Source: Cryptomeria japonica
Taxonomy: Eukaryota; Streptophyta; Pinopsida; Cupressales; Cupressaceae
Assembly: GCF_030272615.1 (NCBI RefSeq)
Contig: NC_081410.1
Location: forward strand, 288,113,957 to 288,177,956
Length of the DNA: 64,000 nucleotides
Direction: 5' to 3'
This document shows, piece by piece, positions 23,997 to 35,729 of the stretch. A model generated the notes under the pieces. The model was not told the origin of the DNA, did not search any database, and saw nothing but the letters and a program-made list of their open reading frames with translations. Both the position numbers and the translations under genes were made by a program. Within the stretch, counting starts at the first letter, position 1, and the number at the start of each line of letters is the position of its first letter.

Positions 23997-24531
23997 AAAT
24001 AGATAATTCTTTTATTTATTCAAGAAAAGAGTCCTTTCAATGCAACTGAACTTCTTTTTCTGAAAAGCTTTGAGTTCCAATTTTAGAGAATGATCAATAA
24101 TTCAATTAATTGCTTTTCTAATTTCAAGTTCTAAATTTAGAAAAAGAAATAATATATCAAGTTTGATTTATCTCTCAATTCAATTCTTTTATTTTATTTT
24201 CAATTCAACTCTTGCTTTGTAATTAATCCCTCTTTTGTAATAAATTAATTCCTTTGTTTGCATGATTAATGGCAAATTTATTAATTAATTAAATATGCAA
24301 GGATATTTAATAAATTAAAATAGGATAATTGATTTAAAAATGATATTCTTGGAATGATTCAATTAAATAAATATTTAATTAATATTGAGTAATTGACTTG
24401 CCATGTGATATTTGATAATTAAAGAATTAATAATGTGCTCAAAATTGATTTAATTGCCTTTGGTTAGGACCTTGGTAATGTTGTCGAGATTAGGGGCCCA
24501 TGGTTTAGATGACCAATTTTAGGGTATTACA
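23997..24531 (-). repeat. Tat A 5' LTR, 5' part
   Basis: This AT-rich segment ends on the plus strand with TTTTAGGGTATTACA at 24531, so the minus-strand LTR starts TGTAATACCCTAAAATTGG, a common start for plant gypsy LTRs. Together with 20908-21507 it makes an LTR of about 1.1 kb. A short inverted likeness to the other side of the LINE (GAAGTTCAGTTGCATTGAAAG on the complement) lies near 24030. Confidence 0.55.
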
Positions 24532-25489
24532 ATGTTCATGCATTAAGTATTGCATTATCATTATAAATGAATAAGATCATGTAGATAGAAAATGGATAAG
24601 GGATTAAGCACATTTGGATTTGGTTATAAAATTGAATTTAAGAAAAAGGGGGTTAGTCTTGCATTGGGAGGTGAGCATATTATGTTAGTCGATGGAGTAG
24701 AATGCATCTCATAATGTTTGAAAGATCAAGTAATTTGCATATCATAATGGAAGGAAATAAATAAATTACATTAAAATATGATAAAGGATTGATTAACAAT
24801 GAGGGTAGTAATCAAGTGAGTAGAAAGTTATTGCTTAGGATAGTTAATTAAGTAATGTCGTCAAAGTACCCTAGAGAGATAGTTAAATGGTTGTGATGTT
24901 TATTCCACTTGCATATTTGGTTAATGAACTTATGTGAATGGTTTATGATCTTTATGCTTAAATGATAATGAATGTTAATTCATTGTATAGATGATATGAT
25001 ATGTAGCATTAGATGTTTAAAAAAAAAAATTCTCTATTTAGTATGTTAGATGCTTAGTTTCTCTAGGGTATTTTGGTGGGCATTAAATTTCCTATCAACC
25101 ATTTCCATTTGATCATCTATTTTTTTGCTTATACATGATGTGTCCTTCCTAAAATCAAAATTGGTGTTTATCAATCAATCTAATCAATTCAATCAACCTA
25201 GTCAATCCGATCAATTCGATCAATCAAATCAATCTACAAATAACTCCAACCATCTATTCTATGCAATCAAACCCATGCATGTCATCAAGTTAACCATTCT
25301 TTTATTTTTCATAAAAAATTCTTTTCTTTCAAGAGATTAACCTCAAATTTTATTTTTCATCCAATCTCTTCAGGAGGCATCATACCTCCTTTTCTTGGTC
25401 CTTCAGGGCATACTAGGGCATATTCATTTAAATGTTTACTTCTTGTTTGAGGAACACTCAAAATTAGATAAACTCAAAGATGGACAAAA
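24532..25489. other. AT-rich non-coding DNA, probable old retroelement remains
   Basis: No ORF or motif of a gene is seen. CTCTAGGGTATTTTGGTGGGCATTA near 25065 resembles the end of the segment at 33647-34299 (CTTTAGGGTTTCTTGGTGGGGCATTACA), so part of this stretch may be a related LTR. A simple (TCAATCNAA)-like run lies at about 25170-25230. Confidence 0.4.
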
Positions 25490-26122
25490 TGTAGACACCA
25501 AAAATTAACCCTTCTTCTAGTCACCAATTCTCTTCAATAATTTAATTGCCTTACTAACATTTCCTCTTTCTTTTAATGTTAATTAAATAATTTATTATTT
25601 AATTAATTCATCATTTCCTTTTAATTAATTAATCTAATTAATTAATTAAATCTTACCATATTCCTCTATCCCTTTTATAATTAAATAGTTAAAATTATTT
25701 AATTATCTAATTTTATTCTTCTATAGTTGAATAAGTTCTTTAATTTATCCTTCTATTCCCCCTTTTCCCTTTTCAACCAGGTAAATAGATGAAATTTTTA
25801 TTTTGCTTTTACCCACTTGCTCATGAAATTAAATAATTTTATTATTTGATTCTTTCTTTTTCCTCCACCTCTCTACTCTCTTACAATATTTGTCACTTGA
25901 CCCTCTTCTTCTTCCAGCATTCCTAATTGCCTTTAGATTCCTTCCAATAATCTTCCCACTCTCTCCCTGTCTCCTACATGATCTCAACCATCCATCCCTT
26001 CTAGGATGAATTCAAACTCAACCATTGATCTATTTGTCTCCCAATATATAAATTTGAATCTTTGCTTTCATTTCCTCTTTCACCATCGAATTTTCTTACA
26101 AATTCCTAACAACAATTAGTCT
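25490..26122 (+). repeat. Candidate Ty3/gypsy LTR start, interrupted by copia C
   Basis: TGTAGACACCAAAAATTA at 25490 is a typical start of plant gypsy LTRs. A TATA-like CAATATATAAATTTG occurs at about 26041. The LTR would be cut at 26122 by copia C and resume at 35053. No partner LTR or PBS was found, so the assignment is tentative. Confidence 0.4.
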
Positions 26123-27306
26123 TGTTGGAAATATGTTGGACTTGGTTAATTGTTGTCATTGATGTCAACACAGTATCCTGATTAGAAACTATCTCAGTTG
26201 GATTTATCCCAGTCAGTCTTGGTGATAATTTTGGTTTTGGCTATGATTCTGATCCGGTATGATCAGACCTCTGGAATTGATTTTGGATGCTTATTATGAT
26301 GGTTACATGCTTGCTATATACTGGTGGTTTCATGGTTTGGTTATCGCTTTTGGTATTTCTAGTTACCGACTAGTTTTTTACTTTACCAGCTTCTGGCGTT
26401 CCTGGTTAGCTTTACTAGTATGTTGTTTTGGTGACTTGGTTAGTCGATTTTGGGTCCAGATTATGGAATCGGTTTCTATCATGTTTTTGGTGCTTCTTGA
26501 TCATATCTCGAGCATTTGGTGACTTATCTTTGGATGGTGTGCAATTATGGTTCTCCTATTTAGATCTGGTTAAACTTTCACTTAGGGTTTCTACCGATAA
26601 GTGAAGCATGTTGGATTTTGGTCTTAGCGGAATCCCTGGCAGATATAATTATTTGGTTACTTGATTTAGGTCCATGATATGTAATCTAAATCATAATATT
26701 GGTCTGGTGGTATCATATGATGTGTCGACCTTGTCAATAAGGTTGATGATCTGTATTTATAGCTGACTTGTTCATGTAATTCAATAGATATGTGATGGTT
26801 ATGGTTGGTTAAGTCTGCATTATTAGAGAAGGATTAAGTGTGAATAAATTCATATCATTCAGGTGAAGGTTGGAAATTTTTTGTATTGCAAAGCAAATAT
26901 TAGTGCTTAACCAAAACTGTATCAGGCATTAGTAGATGCTACTTTAACAGTTCATTATTTTCCAGATTGTAGTACGATGATTTTGTAAGTCAGTGTAACT
27001 TCCCTTTGTGATGAGGAGTGCGCTCTAGGTTGTTGGCCTTTTTGTATGTGTAGACCCCATTATAATTATTCACAATACTATTGCAAAGTATTCATCTAAT
27101 TGTGGGTAGGGTTTCCCACTGATTTTTTTCCCTTTTTGGGTTTTCCACGTCAAATATTGGTGTTATGTGTGTTGTGCTTTCATATTATATTCTTCATTGG
27201 GTTGTGCTTTGGTTTAAGATTTATAATTGAATTGATTGTTATTATTGTTAGTAAACTGATTCAAACCCCCCTCTCAGTTTACTATCGGTATCAGTTCATT
27301 CCAAAA
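26123..27306 (+). repeat. copia C 5' LTR (1,184 bp)
   Basis: It runs from TGTTGGAA to CCAAAA, just before the PBS. Its second half (26584-27306) matches 34300-35047 closely, including GGTTTCTACCGATAAGTGAAGC, the TGTATTTATAG-type TATA stretch (about 26752) and the end CTCTCAGTTTACTATCGGTATCAG. Confidence 0.85.
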
Positions 27307-27308
27307 AT

Positions 27309-27320
27309 TGGTATCAGAGC
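27309..27320 (+). other. copia C primer-binding site
   Basis: TGGTATCAGAGC is an exact match to the 3' end complement of initiator tRNA-Met. It lies three bases inside the 5' LTR edge, as in plant copia elements. Confidence 0.9.
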
Positions 27321-27361
27321 GGGGTCCTCTCTACATAAGCTTAATTGCTTGAGGACATCTA

Positions 27362-28960
27362 ATGGAAACTGCATCTAGTTCTACATTCAATCCTTACCGG
27401 AAGGAGAGTCATAGATTTCATGGTACAAATTATAAGATATGAAAGGAGTGAATGAAGATTTATCTCAGATGTCTTGGAGCTGAAGTTTGGGATATAGTGG
27501 AGAAAGGGTATATACCTCATGGATCCTAATTGTAGAACATCAACACCTGCTAATGAACAGAAGAGAGCTAAAAATGATGTAAGAGAAAAATAAGCATTGT
27601 TGAGCGCCCTATCTGATGAAAAGCTATTGAATTTCATAGAGTTGGAGAATGCTAAGATGATCTTAACAAAGCTTGAAACTCTATATGTGGGTGACCAGGC
27701 TGTGAAGATTGCAAAACTTGAAGGTTTTTGGGTAAGATATGAAACTTTGAAGATGGAAGAAGATGAGAAGATAAGTTCTTTTATGGATAGAGTCAATGAG
27801 ATTGTTATGGGTATCAAATGTTGTTGAAGATCTGTTAATGACGATGAGATGGTGTCAAAAGTTCTAAGATTTCTACCTCTGGCTTCCAAGATGAAGAATA
27901 ATTCTATCAATGAACTTTGAACAATGTCAAGTACCCCTGTGACTAGAGATACTACTTGGGAAATTGACTGCTTTTCAACTTGAAGAAATTAGAGATCAGA
28001 GGGCTACTAAAACTAAGACTGTATTTAGAGCATCTGCATCTAGTAAACGGAAGATAGATTGGAAAGAGATGTATGCTAAGGATATGGAGGAAATAGAGAA
28101 AGAAGAAAGAGAGCTTGAAGAGCTAGAAGCCCTAATTGTTAGAAGAAAACCTAAAGGACTAGCTGGAAGTAAGTATGAAGAAAAAATCCCTTTTAAATGT
28201 TTTTCACACAATAAGATTAGTCATTTTTCATCTACATGTCCTGAAAGAGCTTCTAGGAATCATGAAAGATTTATGAGAAATTATAAGCCTAATCCTAAAT
28301 ATCAGAGAAGACCTAGATTAAGAAGGAATAAGGATAAATCATGTTATTATGCTAGTGATGATGATGGTATTTCTGATGATGATGATGATGATGATGAACC
28401 TGTGAGTGGATCCAGTAATGGTGCTTCATCCGGCAAAGATTGGGTCTTTATTTCTATCAAGAATGATTCTCCAAAATATTTCATTGAACCAACACATATT
28501 GAGGAAAAGGCCTTGGCTGCTAAAATTGAAGAAAAGGATGAATGGGTTATAGACAATGGTTGCTCACATCACATGACTGGTGACAGAAGAAATTTCTTAT
28601 CATTGCAAGAATTTGATGGTGGATTGGTCAAATTTGGAGACAACAAGGCATGTAGGATCAAAGGCAAAGGAACAATATCATTGGATGGTAAGACTAGTAC
28701 TGATAATATTTATTATGTTGAAGGCTTAAACCACAATATTTTAAGTGTAGGTCATATGGTGGATAGAGGATTTCATTTGCAATTCAAGGATGGAAAATGT
28801 AAGATCATTAATAAATCTAGATTGGAGATTGCTTCTGGAACTTAGACCAATGGTAAAATCTTTCATTTCAACTTCGGTGAGAAGGCTTGCTTGATTGCTC
28901 TGATTGATGAAAGTTGGTTATGGAATAAGAGGATGTGTCATGTTCATTTTGATTGCATAG
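27362..28960 (+). pseudogene. copia C gag and protease
   Basis: Gag starts at ATG 27362 (METASSSTF). Its UBN2-type core is spread over three frames: 27362 on in frame 2 with TGA codons in place of Trp, 27597-27827 in frame 0, and 27964-28845 in frame 1. The zinc knuckle CFSHNKISHFSSTC near 28197 has lost one Cys to His. An acidic run of Asp codons at 28354-28400 follows. The protease shows WVIDNGCSHHMTG (about 28543), where the usual D-S-G reads D-N-G, and ends in the NILSVGHMVDRG block. The frame goes on to the integrase zinc-finger start (LWNKRMCHVHFDCI), where the TRIM-like element cuts it. Confidence 0.8.
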
Positions 28961-29863
28961 TGATGCAAGAGCACTGGTCTAGTTCTTACCGCTTGGGTAG
29001 TTTTTCAGTGGAATTGCTTGAGAGTGTGGCATTTCTTCATGTTTGAGTGTTTTAGAATTGTGGTTTTGGATTTATTCCCTTGTGTTCATGGTCTTTATTG
29101 TGTTCAATATTGATAGAATTTGGCTTTGTTTCTAGTGAGATGTGCATTTTGGTAATAGGCCTGGTTGATATGTTCTTACCAGTTAGTCTGGCAGTGTGTT
29201 GAGTGAGGTTGGATCGTGTTTTAGTTGATCTTCGTGACTTGCAGATCATTGGAGCTATTGCTTTGGGCCTTGGTCGGTATTCCCAGAGGTTCGCGCATCG
29301 TTTTATGTTTTTGTGTTTGTTTTTTAGTGATTTGACCTGACATGTTATCGTTTCACATTTCATGAACTAGTTGGTCTTTGGGCCAACTTGATTGAGTTGT
29401 AATTATTTGTGGATGGTATAAATGGAAGCTTGTGAATCATTTGAGAAGATAGAAGTTATAATATAAAGGGAACAGTTATGAGATTGAGTGAAGATGTAGA
29501 TTCAGCAAGATTCTGAACTGGTAGGACTGAGGCCGGAAGGATGAGGTCCAGATTAGGGTAAAACCGATAGATTATTATTAGAGGTCGATCTGTTATGAGG
29601 ATGATTTGCGGATCTTATAATTGTGTTGTAAGCATTATTTATATCATGGACTATGATCCAATATGTGGCATGTGTAACTCTTTATATTATAATAATATTT
29701 ATTCAAGTTATTTACCGGTTATTTGTTTTGTTATGCTACTGGTTGTTCTTTCTGATGTTTCTAACATCTGGTTACCGGTTACCAATACGTTTTTTCATGA
29801 TTTATGTGTCAAGAAGCAAGGTTGGGATATCCTTCATTGGATCTCCCTGCCTTGACTACATCA
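28961..29863 (+). repeat. LTR 1 of the TRIM-like element
   Basis: It shares, in order with LTR 2, TCTAGTTCTTACCG, GGAATTGCTTGAGAGTGT, CATGTTTGAGTGTTT, TTTCTAGTGAGAT, GATTTGCGGATCTTATAATTG and CCTTCATTGGATCTCCCT. A PBS-like site follows at 29866-29877. Confidence 0.8.
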
Positions 29864-30221
29864 AATGGTATCAGAACTAGTTTGTGAACCTATTGTTGGA
29901 GGACCCAATTATGCACTGGTTGGTTGGAGAGAAAGTTGAGGCAACTTGTGGACTTGTTCATATCGTCTAATGTGAGGTAGAGAAAAGTTTACAGGTAGAC
30001 CGTTGATCCTAGAGCTTGAGCTTGAGGTAGTTAGTGGGTGGAGACTTGAACAGATCCTTGATTGAGGTAGGCTGCAGTTTGGACCAGTAGATCATCGTGG
30101 ATAGGCAACTAGAAGTTGTAGACATATTTTTGAACCCCCCAAGGTAGTTGTAAGTACCTACTGACCGATCGCCGAACCAGATTAAGTGATGGGACTCACT
30201 TTTCAATTAACCTCAAGAGTC

Positions 30222-31111
30222 TCATGCAGGACCATCGGTCTAGTTCTTACTGGTTGGGTAGTTTTAGTGGAATTGCTTGAGAGTGTGTAATTTCTTCATG
30301 TTTGAGTGTTTAGCATTGTAGTTTTGGGTTTATTCCCTTATGTTTTTGGTCTTTATCGTGTTCGAGATTCATAGCATTTGGCTTTGTTTCTAGTGAGATA
30401 TGGATTTTGGTATTGGCCTGGTTGATATGTTCTTACCGGTTAGATTGCCAGTGTGTTAAGCGAGGTTGGATTGGGTTGTGATTGATCTCTGTGACTTGCA
30501 GATCATTGTAGTTGTTGCTTTGGGCCTTGGCCAGTATTCCCAAAGGTCTGCACATCATTTTATGTTTTTGTCTTTATTCTTAGTGATTTGAGTCGACATG
30601 CTACCATTGCACATTTCATGAACCGGTTGGTCTTTGGGCCGAATTGATTGAGTTGTAATTATTTGTGAACGGTATAAATGGAAGTTTTTTAATCATTTGA
30701 GAAGATAGAAGTTAGAAGATAGAGGGAAAAGTTATGAGATTGAGCAAAGATGTAGATCCGGCGAGATTTTGAACTAGTTGGACTAAGGTCAGAAAGCTGA
30801 GGTCTGGATTAGGGTAGAACCTGCAGACTATTACCGAAGGCCGATCTATTATGAGGATGATCTATAGATCTTATAATTGTGTTGGAAGTATTATTTGTAT
30901 CTTGGACTATGATCCAGCTTGTGGCATGTGTAACTCTTCATATTATAATAAGATTTGTTCAATTTATTTACCTATTATGTGTTCTGTTATGCTACCAGTT
31001 GTTCTTTTTTATGTTTCTGGCAGTTGGTTACCAATATGTTTTGCATGATTTATGTGTTAAGATTCAAGGTTGGTTTGTCCTTCATTGGATCTCCCTACCT
31101 TGATTGCATCA
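30222..31111 (+). repeat. LTR 2 of the TRIM-like element
   Basis: Collinear with LTR 1 but with many substitutions and small indels (890 against 903 bp), so the insertion is not very recent. The edge reads TCATGCAGGACC where LTR 1 has TGATGCAAGAGC. Confidence 0.8.
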
Positions 31112-33646
31112 CATGATAAAGATCAGTTCAATACCGGCTATCAAAGATTTGCCCAATATTTTTAAACCTCATAATCCGATATTTAGAGAATGTCAAATGG
31201 GTAAGCAAGTTAGAACTTCTTTCAGAAGTGTACATGACAAATCTAATAAAATTATTGATCTTATTCATATTGATTTGTGTGGACCAGCAAGGACTAAAAG
31301 TTTTCAAGGTGGTAGATATTTTATTACTTATTGATCTGACTATTCTAGAATGATGTGGGTGGCATTTTTGAAAGAGAAATTTGAAGCTTTTGAGAAATTT
31401 AAAAGCTTTAAGGCTATGGTTGAGATAGAGACAGGATTGAAGATAAAGTGCTTAAGATCAGATCATGGTGGTGAGTTTACATCCGATGAGTTCAACAACT
31501 TTTGTAAAAGCAATGGTATTAGGAGACAACTTTCTGCACCGAGAACCCCACAACATAACGGATTGGTGGATAGAAAGAACATAACAATTTTGCATGTTGC
31601 AAGGACTATGATGACTGAAGCTAAACTACCTAATATCTAATGGAGAGAGGCTATCAATACTATTGTATACACTTTCAACAGAGTACACATTAAAGGCGAT
31701 ACCAGTAAGACTCCTTATGAATTATGGTTTGGTCATACTCCTACTGTCATATATTTCAAAAAAATTGGAAGTAAATGTTACATTAGAAGAGATGATGCAT
31801 TAGAAAAGTTTGATCCTATAAGTGATGAAGGAATATTTTTGGGTTATTCTACTAAGAGAAAAGAATATAGATGTTATAAATAAAGATTGAATAGGATATG
31901 GGAAAGCATAAATGTTAAGGTGGATGAGCATGGCAATAATCAAATCAAAGCATATGATTATGGACCGGAAGATGAATTTATCAGACCTAAACCAGTAATG
32001 CAAGAATCACTTCAGAACAGTAAACCTGTGACACCGGTAGCATCAAAAAATTCAACAGTGATAGAGGAACAACAGAATGAGTTAGCAAATCAAGAAAATT
32101 CAAAGACTCCCAGGTATGTAAAGCTAAATCATTTTGAAGATTAGAGTATTGGAGATAAAAGGAAAGGTGTGATGAATAGGAGAAGGTTAGTTGCTGAAGA
32201 GGTATGTTTAATTTCTCAAATTGAACTAGAATCTTTCATTGAATCAAGTAAGGATGAAAATTGGTTAAGAGCAATGGAAGACGAATTAGATCAGATTGAA
32301 AATAATAAGACATGGGAACTTGTACCTAGACCTAAAGACAAGATAATTATTGGAACTAAATGGGTTTTCAAAAATAAATTGAATGAGGAAGGTCAAGTGG
32401 TGACGAACAAGGCTAGATTGGTTTGAAAAGGTTATTCACAAGAAGAAGGAAATGTTTATGGGGAAACTTATGCCCTGGTTGCTATAATTGAAGCGATGAG
32501 ACTTTTTCTTGCTTATGACGCACATAAGAACTACAAAGTATATCAGATGGATGTTAAATGTGCTTTTCCAAATGGAGATCTTGAAGAGGAAGTTTACATT
32601 GAACAACCTGGTGGATTTTATTTATAGAAAGACAAGGACATGGTTTGCAGATTGAAGAAAGCTTTATATGGAATAAAACAGGCCCCAAGAGCTTGGTATG
32701 CTAGATTGGATAAGTATCTTTCAAAGATTGGTTTTAGTAAAGGTAATGATGATAGTAACTTATATTACAAGATTGAGCATGATGACATATTGATAATTGA
32801 AGTCTTTGTGGATGATATTATTTTTGGAGGAGAAGAAGGTCTATGCATGAAATTTGCTAATGATATGAAAAATGAATTTGAAATGTCCATGATTGGTGAG
32901 ATGAAATTTTTCTTAGGTTTGCAAATTACTTAGATTGATAAAGGTATTTTCATTTGTCAAACTAAGTATACGAAGGAGTTACTTAAGAAATTTGGACTTG
33001 AGAATTCTAAACCTGTCGCTACTCCTATGATAACTGGTTGCAAATTGTCAAAGGATGATGAATCACCTAAGGTGAATCCGAGCATATTCAAATCAATGAT
33101 TGGTGGTTTGTTGTACCTAACTCAGACTACACCTGATATGATGAATGTTATTTGTATTGCTTCTAGATTTCAGTCAGATCCTAGAGAAACTCATGATATT
33201 ATTGTCAAGAGGATATTCAGATATTTGACAAGTACAACAGACTTTAGGTTATGGTATCTAAAGAACGATGACTTCACATTATGTGCATATACATATTATG
33301 ATTGGGTAGGAGATGTGGATGACCGGAAGAGCACTACTAGCGGTGCATTATTTCTTGGGAAGAAGTTGGTTTCATGGCTTATCAAGAAACAATCATACAC
33401 TTCATTCTCTACAGCTGAAGCAGAATATGTTGCAGCTGCTACCAACAATACTCAGATTTTATGGATGAAATAGATGTTAAAGGATATAAGGAAAAATATG
33501 ATAAGCCTATTTTTATTCACTATGATAATACTGTTGCTATTGATATGTCAAAGAATATGGTATTTCATTCCAAATTAAAACACATTTCTATAAGGTATAG
33601 TTTCTTGAAGGAAAAGGTTAAAGCAAAGGAAGTTGATCCGATGTTT
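31112..33646 (+). pseudogene. copia C integrase, reverse transcriptase and RNase H
   Basis: The frame resumes after the insert with the integrase zinc-finger end (CQMGKQ). The core follows: first Asp in HIDLCGP, second in RSDHGGEF, and NGLVDRKN, where Asp replaces the catalytic Glu. RT follows with WVFKNKLNEEGQV, QMDVKCAF, KALYGIKQAPRAWY and the copia-type FVDDIIFG motif (about 32807). RNase H shows IGGLLYLTQTTPD, DDRKSTTSGA and STAEAEYVAAA. TGA or TAG codons interrupt it at several places (near 31333, 31633, 32424, 32625, 32931), and there is a frameshift near 33470. The last residues are replaced by foreign sequence at 33647. Confidence 0.85.
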
Positions 33647-34299
33647 TGTTAGACCATGTATTCTTTCCTTTGTTTGCTAATGGGTCTTAGTGCCATCTCC
33701 TAGTACTGAGGGGTGGTTCTTTTGAGCCACATGGTCAGGTGGTAGTGCCACTTTCCATCGGTATCATATTCACTTCCTTCTTGCGAGGGTTGTTTTGTAG
33801 ATGTTCCTGTTGGATTTCCTTTGTACTCCATGGATTCATTATTGTACCTATTTGAACCTTATGAGTTCAAGTGCATCATATGTATTATTATGCCTTCTTG
33901 GCATGTTGTAAACTATGTAACTCATTATGTGATCTTCTAGTTAATTCATATGTAATGAATTATTGTAATAAACTAGATGTATGTAATGAAATAAAATGAA
34001 AGTATATAATTTTAAGCGTGTATAATTCAGTTCTTTTTATGAATATCATTGCAATGTATTAGGGATAGTTAACATGCATCTCTAGTGGATTAGTGAACCT
34101 GATGCTTTCAGTTTCTTTTTAAAGTAATCTTCATTAGAAACCCTTTAGGAATATGGTTAAGTATTTCGCTTGTGTAATTAATCAGTACAGTATTATAACT
34201 TAATGCACCTTAATGATATGTTATGTTTAAAAAATAAAAATCTGCTTTTATTCCTATGCTTTAGTGTGATCCTTTAGGGTTTCTTGGTGGGGCATTACA
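33647..34299 (+). repeat. LTR-like segment replacing the copia C 3' end
   Basis: This 653-bp stretch starts TGTTAGACCATG exactly where the RNase H frame is lost and ends GGGGCATTACA exactly where the copia C 3' LTR resumes. TG...CA ends suggest a solo LTR of another family. However, no target duplication is visible and about 460 bp of copia LTR plus the pol tail are missing, so a deletion or recombination accompanied it. Confidence 0.5.
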
Positions 34300-35047
34300 G
34301 GGTTTCTATCGGCAAGTGAAGCGTGTTGTATTTTGGTCTAAGCAGAATCCTCGATGGATATAATTGTTTGGTTACTTGATTTAGGTCCATTATATGTAAT
34401 GTAAATCATAATATTCATCTGGTGGTATCATATGATGTAATTTTTTTAATTATGGGTTTAGGCTTTAGGCGACCTTGTTAATAAGGTTGATGATTTGTAT
34501 TTATAGGTGACTTGTTCATGTAATTCAATAGAGATGCGATGGTTATGGCTAGTTAAGTCTGCATTATTAGAGAAGGATTAAGTGTGAATAAAGTCATATC
34601 ATTTGGGTGAAGGTTGGAAAGGTTTTTCTATTGTAGAGCAAACAACAGTGCTTAACCAGAACTATATTAGGCATTAGTCGATGCTACTTTCACAATTCAT
34701 TGTTTTTCGAATTGTAGTTCGATGATTTTGTAAGTCAGTGTGACTTCCCTTTGTGATGAGCAGTGCACTCTAGTTTGTTGGCCTTTTTGCATGTGCAGAC
34801 CCCATTATAATTATTCACAATACCACTACAGAGTATTCATCTGATTGTGGGTAGGGTTTCCCATCATGGTTTTTCCCTTTCTGGGTTTTCCACGTCAAAT
34901 ATTGGTGTTATGTGTGTTGTACTTTCATGTTACATTCTTCATTGGGTTGTGCTCCAATTTAAGGTTTCTAATTGAATTGATTTTTGTTATTGTTAGTAAA
35001 CTGATTCACCCCTCTCAGTTTACTATCGGTATCAGTGCATTCCAATA
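34300..35047 (+). repeat. copia C 3' LTR, truncated at its 5' side
   Basis: It matches 26584-27306 of the 5' LTR, with one extra insertion (TTTTTTTAATTATGGGTTTAGGC-like, about 34440-34470). It ends CCAATA before the target copy AGTCT. Differences from the 5' LTR are scattered substitutions, indicating an old insertion. Confidence 0.8.
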
Positions 35048-35729
35048 AGTCTTATTATTTGGAAGAAGACTCAAATGATATGGAAGCTTCTAAGGGAGTT
35101 CTTATCTTGTTTCATTGTTGTATTTTTGCTTCATTTGATTTGGATTTTACTATGATTGCACACTCTCATTTCCAACATTCTTCATAGAGTAATTTGGCTT
35201 AGCATAGATTTGAGGAATAGGTAGTGTTTTGTTGATAATTTATGCACTCTATATTTCAAGTTACAAAATTCACACTTAGTTAATATTGAGTACAATGCTT
35301 CTTTGAAGGGGGGGCATGCTACACCCTTAATCCTAGAGTATACATATGGTTATGAGTAATTGGCTTCTGGCTACCTTAACTCCTAATTAAGTCATATTAT
35401 CATTATTACATTTCTATTTAGTTAGTTAGGTCATCCTTAGGCCTATATAGTCATATTTAGGTCGCTAGTGTTGTATACTACGCATAAATAGGGTATATAT
35501 ATGAGATAGTGAGTCTTATTTTAGGATCACATTATGAAGTGTGTTCCCATTAGAGATATTTGGAGGTATGTCCCCTCAAAGTGGCTTATTAGTTTCTTCT
35601 ATTATATCATTCTTAAAATATTTCATATTTTATTCCTCATTTGTGCAATTTATTTCATTACACTTTCGTAACACCATTCCTCTTGATTTATGTAGAGGAC
35701 CTTGTTTAGGACTTGAAGAGGTTTGTATG
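35048..35729 (+). other. Old LTR-element remains with polypurine tract and LTR start
   Basis: After the AGTCT target copy comes AT-rich non-coding DNA. A strong polypurine tract GAAGGGGGGG (about 35305-35314) is followed by TGCTACACCC at 35317, the layout of a plus-strand 3' LTR start. The LTR shows a TATA-like stretch (GGTATATATATGAG, about 35493) and is cut at 35729 by Tat B. Its continuation should be 62255 onward. Confidence 0.5.

Larger units (their letters stand above)
10990..24531 (-). mobile_element. Tat-like Ty3/gypsy retrotransposon (Tat A), decayed, 3' LTR not found
   Basis: In minus orientation the order is 5' LTR (24531 to 20908, split by a LINE), PBS, 2.1-kb leader, gag, protease, RT, RNase H, a second (archaeal-type) RNase H, and integrase ending at 10990. 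The extra RNase H between RH and IN is the hallmark of the plant Tat lineage. The coding part uses all three frames, so several frameshifts have accumulated along with nonsense changes. Confidence 0.8.
28961..31111 (+). mobile_element. TRIM/SMART-like non-autonomous LTR element (2,151 bp)
   Basis: Two direct repeats of about 900 bp (28961-29863 and 30222-31111) flank only about 360 bp. Ends are TGATGCAAGAGC and TTGCATCA. Just inside the first LTR is TGGTATCAGAAC, one base from the iMet PBS. There is no coding capacity; the short frames starting MRMI(C/Y) repeat in both LTRs and are not genes. It interrupts the integrase of copia C, whose frame is restored if the insert plus 5 bp are removed. 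The putative target copies are CATAG (28956-28960) and CATGA (31112-31116), so the duplication is imperfect. Confidence 0.75.
26123..35047 (+). mobile_element. Ty1/copia retrotransposon (copia C), TSD AGTCT
   Basis: The element starts TGTTGGAAATATG at 26123 and ends CCAATA at 35047 (ancestral end probably CCAACA). It is flanked by AGTCT at 26118-26122 and 35048-35052. It holds a 5' LTR, an iMet PBS, a gag-protease-integrase-RT-RNase H frame, and a 3' LTR whose first ~460 bp and the adjacent pol tail are missing. A 2.15-kb TRIM-like element interrupts it. The domain order INT before RT is diagnostic of copia. Confidence 0.85.

Noticed and set aside
29595-31103. Repeated short frames beginning MRMI
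   Set aside because: They occur at the same place in both LTRs of the TRIM-like element and are by-products of the LTR sequence.
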